Source of the DNA: an uncultured Erysipelotrichaceae bacterium
GTDB lineage: Bacteria; Bacillota_I; Bacilli_A; RFN20; CAG-826
Direction: 5' to 3'
NCBI GenBank assembly: GCA_902793515.1
Contig: CADBDO010000006.1
Location: 1 to 19,286 of the forward strand
DNA: 19,286 nt
Numbering within the stretch: position 1 is the stretch's first letter; each line of letters starts with the position of its first letter. This document shows positions 15,412 to 19,286 of the stretch, piece after piece. The notes under the pieces were generated by a model. It worked only from the letters and a program-made list of their open reading frames with translations. It ran no database searches and had not been told where the DNA came from. The position numbers were made by a program, and so were the translations under genes.

Positions 15412-16827
15412 ATGAAAGAAAAAGAACTAATCGGCAAAGTCGTCCAAGCTGTCGGACCGGTCATTGACGTCCGTTTCCCAGACAAGCACCTTCCTGCCCT
15501 TTTGACGGCTCTCAAAATCAAACTCAAAGACGACAGCATCCTTACCTGTGAGGTCATGCAGCACATCGGTGACGACACCGTAAGAAGCGTCGCCATGGGT
15601 GCGACCGAAGGCGTCGAGCGTGGCATGGAAGCCATCGATACCGAAGCGCCTATCAGCGTCCCAGTCGGACCATGCACCTTAGGCCGTATGTTCAACGTCC
15701 TTGGCGAGCCAATCGACGATCTTGGCGGAGACTTCTCCAAAGAGGAGCACGATCCAATCCATCGTCCGGCCTCATCTTTCTCCGAACAAAAGGTCTCTAA
15801 CGACATCCTTGAGACCGGCATCAAAGTCATCGACCTCCTTTGCCCATACGCCAAAGGCGGCAAGATCGGTCTTTTCGGCGGTGCGGGCGTTGGCAAAACC
15901 GTCCTCATCCAAGAGCTTATCAGCAACATCGCGAGCGAGCATAACGGCATCTCCGTCTTCGGAGGCGTCGGCGAAAGAAGCCGCGAAGGCAATGACTTAT
16001 ATTTCGAAATGAAGGAGAGCGGAGTCCTTAAGAACACCGCCCTTTGCTTCGGTCAGATGAACGAACCTCCGGGAGCCAGAATGCGTGTTGGCCTCAGCGC
16101 CCTCACGATGGCTGAGTACTTCCGCGACAAAGAACACAAAGACGTTCTTCTCTTCATCGACAACATCTTCCGTTTCACGCAAGCCGGCTCCGAGGTCAGC
16201 GCCCTTCTTGGCCGTATGCCAAGCGCCGTCGGATATCAGCCAACCTTAGCCACTGAGATGGGTCAGCTCCAAGAGAGAATCACCTCCACGAACGCTGGTT
16301 CAATCACCTCAGTCCAGGCTGTCTACGTCCCTGCTGACGACCTTACCGACCCAGCCCCAGCGACCACCTTCTCCCATCTTGATGCGAGAACCATTCTTGA
16401 TAGAAACATCGCCGCTTTAGGCATCTACCCAGCCGTCGACCCACTCGAATCCTCTTCGAACATGCTTGACCCAGCCGTCGTTGGCAAAGAGCATTACGAA
16501 GTCGCCCGCGGCGTCCAGAAGCTCCTTCAGCGTTACAAAGAGCTCCAAGACATCATCGCCATTCTTGGTATCGATGAGCTTGGTGATGAGGATAAAGCCG
16601 TCGTCGCAAGAGCTAGACGCGTCCGTAACTTCCTCTCCCAGCCATTCCACGTTGCCGCGAACTTCACCGGCTTCGAAGGCAGATACTGCACAATCCAAGA
16701 GACCATCCACTCATTCAAAGAGATCCTTTCTGGCAAATACGATTCCCTCCCAGAGTCCGCTTTCATGTATTGCGGAACCATTGAGGACGTCGTTGAGAAA
16801 GCCAAGAAGATGGAGAGCCAGGAATAA
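15412..16827 (+). CDS. atpD: F-type ATP synthase subunit beta (catalytic)
   Basis: This is the catalytic subunit of F1. Its 471 residues carry the P-loop GGAGVGKT (156-163, K162) and the catalytic glutamate in GERSREGN (E188, equivalent to E. coli E181). They also carry the Walker B strand VLLFIDNIFRFTQAGSEVSALLGRMPS. The DELSEED-type lever reads DELGDED in the C-terminal domain. AAGGAGG at 15395-15401 lies 10 nt before the ATG and partly follows the atpG stop. The stop overlaps the atpC start as TAATG. Confidence 0.99.
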   Translation: MKEKELIGKVVQAVGPVIDVRFPDKHLPALLTALKIKLKDDSILTCEVMQHIGDDTVRSVAMGATEGVERGMEAIDTEAPISVPVGPCTLGRMFNVLGEPIDDLGGDFSKEEHDPIHRPASSFSEQKVSNDILETGIKVIDLLCPYAKGGKIGLFGGAGVGKTVLIQELISNIASEHNGISVFGGVGERSREGNDLYFEMKESGVLKNTALCFGQMNEPPGARMRVGLSALTMAEYFRDKEHKDVLLFIDNIFRFTQAGSEVSALLGRMPSAVGYQPTLATEMGQLQERITSTNAGSITSVQAVYVPADDLTDPAPATTFSHLDARTILDRNIAALGIYPAVDPLESSSNMLDPAVVGKEHYEVARGVQKLLQRYKELQDIIAILGIDELGDEDKAVVARARRVRNFLSQPFHVAANFTGFEGRYCTIQETIHSFKEILSGKYDSLPESAFMYCGTIEDVVEKAKKMESQE

Positions 16828-17180
16828 TGGAACTTCTTATCCTCACCCCAAACGGAATCGCCTTTGAAGGCGAGTGCGACGAGGTCTATCTCCCAACCAC
16901 AAGAGGCCCTATGGGCATCATGAAGGGATACACCCCAGTCGTCGGCGAGCTTAGGCCAACGGGCGTTTGCAAAATCACCTCGCATGGCAGAAGCGAGTTT
17001 TTCGCTTTGTGGCATGGAGCGGTGGAAGTCAAACCTGATGACCAGATCGTCGTACTAAGCGAAACCGCCCTTCCGGCGGACTCCGAAGAAGAGGCCCTTG
17101 AGCTCATTCAAGGCAGGCCTTTGACCATTGGCAAAGATGAGGAAGACGTCAAAGTCGCCTCGGCCAAACTCAAGCAATAA
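16827..17180 (+). CDS. atpC: F-type ATP synthase subunit epsilon, shortened C terminus
   Basis: Epsilon links gamma to the c-ring and, in many bacteria, inhibits ATP hydrolysis through its C-terminal helices. The 117-residue protein has a complete N-terminal β-sandwich (1-84: LTPNGIAFEGECDEVYLPTTRGPMGI, then the GAVEV and IVVLSETA strands). Only about 33 residues follow, against roughly 48 in B. subtilis epsilon (about 132 total). The usual ATP-binding/helix start I(D)xxRA is replaced by SEEEALELI. The start overlaps the atpD stop by one base, so translation is coupled. This is the last gene of the operon. Confidence 0.95.
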   Translation: MELLILTPNGIAFEGECDEVYLPTTRGPMGIMKGYTPVVGELRPTGVCKITSHGRSEFFALWHGAVEVKPDDQIVVLSETALPADSEEEALELIQGRPLTIGKDEEDVKVASAKLKQ

Positions 17181-17221
17181 CCCCAGCAAAACAAATATTT
17201 TTTCAATGTAAGAGGTTTCAT

Positions 17222-17244
17222 AAAGAAATCGTAAATTTTTCTTT
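17222..17244 (+). other. A/T-only hairpin between atpC and the ATP-grasp gene
   Basis: AAAGAAA (17222-17228) and TTTCTTT (17238-17244) can pair around a 9-nt loop, ending exactly at the next -10 box. It is too weak to be a convincing terminator, and the 76-bp gap holds no better one. ATP synthase transcripts may read through into the ATP-grasp gene. Confidence 0.3.
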
Positions 17245-17250
17245 TACAAT
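17245..17250 (+). promoter_or_regulatory. -10 box of the ATP-grasp gene; predicted leaderless start
   Basis: TACAAT at 17245-17250 matches the -10 consensus at five of six positions and lies 6 nt before the ATG at 17257. That is the same distance as at glpK. No Shine-Dalgarno site precedes the ATG and no clear -35 hexamer is visible in the very A/T-rich upstream sequence. Confidence 0.65.
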
Positions 17251-17256
17251 GTCCTT

Positions 17257-18450
17257 ATGAACTTTATCTTTATCTCTCCGAACTTCCCAGATTGCTACTT
17301 CCATTTCGTGGAGTCTTTGAACAAAAGAGGCATCAGGGTTTTAGGCATCGGAGACGCTCCATATTCTTCATTAAACGAATCTCTCAAAGCCAACTTGACC
17401 GAGTACATGCAAGTCCATGATATGTCGGTCTATAGCAACATGCTCGACGTCTGCCGTTACTACGAGAAGAACTACGGCCCAATCGACTACCTTGAGAGCA
17501 ACAATGAGTGGTGGCTCCAAGAAGATGCGAAGCTCCGCAAAGACATGATGGTTGAGAATGGTTTCCTCCCAGGGGACATGCTCAAGATCAAAGCCAAAAG
17601 CGCAATGAAAGCCTGCTTCCAGGATGCTGGGGTCAAGACGATGCGCTACATCCTCGTCAACGGACCGGAAGATTTAGCCAAAGCGAAGGAATTCGCCTCT
17701 AAAGTCGGATGGCCTCTTTTCGTTAAACCTAATGTCGGTGTGGGCGCTACAGATTCCTATAAACTCGAAGACGAGCAAGCCATGGAGAAGTTCTTAGCCA
17801 AGCGACTTGGCGAGACCTACATCATGGAAGAATACATCGAAGGCACGATCGTCTCTTATGACGGCATCTGCGACAACGACAGCAACGTCGTCTTCTCGAC
17901 GACCGATATCTTTGATACTCCTACCGCGGAGATGGTCCAATATAACGAAGACGATTGCTACTATAACAACCCAATCTCTCTTCCATCTAAGTTATTCGAC
18001 ACCAAAGAATTCGATGAGATGGGAAGGAAGGTCATCAAGTCCTTTGGCATCAAAAAGAGATTCTTCCATATCGAATTCTTCGTCACTGAAAACGGCATCT
18101 ATGGGTTAGAGTGCAACATGAGGCCAGCTGGAGGAAACACCCCAGATCTCATTAACTTCGCTAACTCAGTCTCTTGCTATGAGATCTACGCTGACATCAT
18201 CGCCTATAACGAGAACCGTCAGGATATGAATTTAGAGAAGTATTACGCTCTCGCTTCCTCAAGAAAGAACAAACTTAGCTATAAAAACAATCTTGAAGAA
18301 CTCAAGAAAGAATATGCTGACCACATCTGCATGGAAGGCTCATATCCTAAAGGATACGCCGATGCGATGGGCGACTATTTCATCTACAGCAAATGGAAAA
18401 AACTCGAGGACGGCCTCGAGTTCGATAAGAAGGTTAGAGAGAAGAACTAA
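17257..18450 (+). CDS. ATP-grasp domain ligase of unknown substrate
   Basis: This is a 397-residue ATP-grasp protein, the fold used by carboxylate-amine ligases that activate an acid as acyl phosphate. An N-terminal Rossmann-like domain (MNFIFISPNFPDCY..., 1-100) is followed by the ATP-binding domain. K157 in PLFVKPNVGVGATDS binds ATP phosphates. YIMEEYIEGTIVSYDG (188-203) supplies the adenine-side residues. E273 (HIEFF), E285 and N287 (LECNMRPAGG) are the Mg2+ ligands. R289 probably contacts substrate. The C-terminal 100 residues are family-variable. No signal peptide is present, so it is cytosolic. It stands alone between the atp operon and a convergent gene, so the neighbourhood does not reveal the substrate. 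Its start is fixed by the first β-strand directly after Met. Confidence 0.88.
   Translation: MNFIFISPNFPDCYFHFVESLNKRGIRVLGIGDAPYSSLNESLKANLTEYMQVHDMSVYSNMLDVCRYYEKNYGPIDYLESNNEWWLQEDAKLRKDMMVENGFLPGDMLKIKAKSAMKACFQDAGVKTMRYILVNGPEDLAKAKEFASKVGWPLFVKPNVGVGATDSYKLEDEQAMEKFLAKRLGETYIMEEYIEGTIVSYDGICDNDSNVVFSTTDIFDTPTAEMVQYNEDDCYYNNPISLPSKLFDTKEFDEMGRKVIKSFGIKKRFFHIEFFVTENGIYGLECNMRPAGGNTPDLINFANSVSCYEIYADIIAYNENRQDMNLEKYYALASSRKNKLSYKNNLEELKKEYADHICMEGSYPKGYADAMGDYFIYSKWKKLEDGLEFDKKVREKN
18396..18422 (-). terminator. Intrinsic terminator of the lipoprotein gene, inside the ATP-grasp CDS
   Basis: Read on the minus strand, a perfect 9-bp stem AACTCGAGG (18422-18414), loop CCGT and CCTCGAGTT (18409-18401) runs into a six-T tract (18402-18397). 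It starts 11 nt after the lipoprotein stop. On the plus strand the A tract comes first and no T run follows, so it terminates only minus-strand transcripts. It codes for KLEDGLEF in the opposing gene. Confidence 0.85.
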
Positions 18451-19285
18451 CGTAGTTCTCGTTTAGATATGATTGAACGTCATCGATGATGGTGATGGTG
18501 CTTTCCTTTTCGCCTTTCCAACTATTGGCGATATGGACATTTAGCAGTTTTCCTTCAATATCATTCGTCCCTGTGTACCCACGTAACATATTCAGGCCAG
18601 AAGAACCCTCATCATAAGGTTGGAGTCCGATGACATTGAACTTTTTGTCGCTTTTTGAAACGATTGGGTAAACGTTCGCGTAGAAATCGTCTTTCGACGC
18701 TTCACTTAAGACATAGGTCGGTCCTTCTACGACGGTCTGGTGTTCGGAAAACGATGAGTACCAAGCGCTGAGATTAGAGTGATAGACGTTGCCTTTCTTG
18801 ACATATTCCTTCAAAGCGGTGGCAACGGTCTTGTCATCGTCCTTGGTTGATCCGTATACAAGTTCGACGATTTTCTCGTTGTTCATTATGTATAGGGAAG
18901 GTGTGCCGCCATTTATTGGGTGAGAAATGATTCTCTCTAATTCGTTATCGGCAACGTACTTTGAAATCTTCTCTGCCTCTTCTTTTATCTCTTTCCCAAT
19001 CAAGGAAATCCTGTATTTCGTTTCCCAAAAGCGTTTTCCAACGTTCTTCATGAAACTCTCGCAGGATGAGCAGTCCTCCTGTGAGAAAGCGAAGAGGACG
19101 TTCTCGCCATGCTCGGCGCGGTAGATTATCTCTTCGGCATACTCTGGTTCTGCTATTGAGCGGAGAGAAGTGGAATCGTTGTCGAAGACTTGAACGCTGT
19201 TAGACATCATGACTTCCATTCCGTTGGGATTTTCCCCAAAAGCATCGTCAAAATTACAGGAAAAGAGACTTGGAAGACAAGCTAA
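18434..19285 (-). CDS. Thioredoxin-fold lipoprotein, 5' end beyond window
   Basis: The frame is open to the window edge. The first Met in frame (19219) is not the real start, because the codons before it read LACLPSLFSC-NFDD, which is the end of a lipoprotein signal peptide with lipobox LFSC. The mature protein is therefore predicted to be anchored to the outer face of the membrane. Counting from the Met at 19219, residues 38-115 look like a thioredoxin fold: ENVLFAFSQEDCSSC with a C50-S-S-C53 redox pair, and the cis-proline loop GGTPSLYIM (P107). The second half (about 130-261) has no cysteine and no motif I recognise. A surface thiol-disulfide or redox role is plausible but not shown. Its last 17 bp overlap the end of the ATP-grasp gene tail to tail. 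Confidence 0.85.
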   Translation of the reverse strand, partial: LACLPSLFSCNFDDAFGENPNGMEVMMSNSVQVFDNDSTSLRSIAEPEYAEEIIYRAEHGENVLFAFSQEDCSSCESFMKNVGKRFWETKYRISLIGKEIKEEAEKISKYVADNELERIISHPINGGTPSLYIMNNEKIVELVYGSTKDDDKTVATALKEYVKKGNVYHSNLSAWYSSFSEHQTVVEGPTYVLSEASKDDFYANVYPIVSKSDKKFNVIGLQPYDEGSSGLNMLRGYTGTNDIEGKLLNVHIANSWKGEKESTITIIDDVQSYLNENYVSSSL

Positions 19286-19286
19286 A

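Noticed and set aside
15210..16037. 275-codon open frame on the minus strand across atpG/atpD
   Set aside because: It is antisense to the highly conserved gamma and beta genes, is Pro/Ser/Leu-rich with no domain, and has no promoter or ribosome site. It is a codon-bias shadow.
17181..17256. A terminator after atpC
   Set aside because: Only an A/T-only 7-bp stem was found. It lacks GC pairs and its T run is interrupted, so it is listed only as a weak hairpin.
19217..19219. ATG at 19219 (minus strand) as the start of the thioredoxin-like gene
   Set aside because: The frame continues upstream to the window edge and encodes a lipobox (LFSC), so this Met is internal.
1..19286. Mobile elements, CRISPR arrays, tRNA/rRNA genes or a defence island
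   Set aside because: I found no transposase, integrase, regularly spaced repeats or cloverleaf sequence. AddAB here looks like housekeeping repair rather than part of a defence cluster.

Overview
The window is ordinary-looking chromosomal DNA from a Bacillota-type bacterium. It is almost fully coding, with no tRNA, rRNA, CRISPR array, insertion sequence or phage gene that I can see. The clues to the host are AddA/AddB rather than RecBCD, the gene order atpI-B-E-F-H-A-G-D-C, AAGGAGG-type ribosome sites, intrinsic terminators, and a lipoprotein with a short signal peptide. TGA is used as a stop (yigZ, atpH) and tryptophan is TGG, so this is not the Mycoplasma/Spiroplasma code. An uncultured fermentative member of the Bacilli, such as a gut lineage near Erysipelotrichales/RF39/Acholeplasmatales, would fit. 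That placement is inference only.

Layout. (1) Positions 2-1815: the end of a YigZ/IMPACT-family gene overlapping an aminopeptidase P gene by 4 nt, closed by an intrinsic terminator. (2) 1905-10221: a four-gene unit of glycerol kinase, AddB-like nuclease, AddA helicase-nuclease and a DUF5677-like protein. It starts at a TATAAT box 6 nt before the glpK ATG and ends at an intrinsic terminator. (3) 10230-17180: the complete F1Fo ATP synthase operon, nine genes including an AtpI-like protein. (4) 17245-18450: a single ATP-grasp ligase gene with its own -10 box 6 nt before its ATG. (5) 18434-19285, minus strand: a thioredoxin-fold lipoprotein gene that converges on and overlaps the ligase gene. Its start lies beyond the right edge, and its terminator sits inside the ligase coding sequence. 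No gene-free stretch exceeds about 112 bp.

The most notable points concern the ATP synthase and gene expression. Subunit c carries the Na+-binding signature Glu-Ser-Thr-x-x-Tyr. At the site where Ilyobacter-type Na+ c-rings have Gln it has a second carboxylate, Glu24, paired with Glu57. This is the two-carboxylate pattern known from Fusobacterium nucleatum, so I predict a Na+-coupled enzyme. Subunit a lacks the Glu/His pair found in the E. coli protein, and epsilon is short at its C terminus. At least two genes (glpK and the ATP-grasp gene) appear to give leaderless mRNAs, and no unit-leading gene whose start is visible has a Shine-Dalgarno site, whereas most genes inside the ATP synthase operon do.
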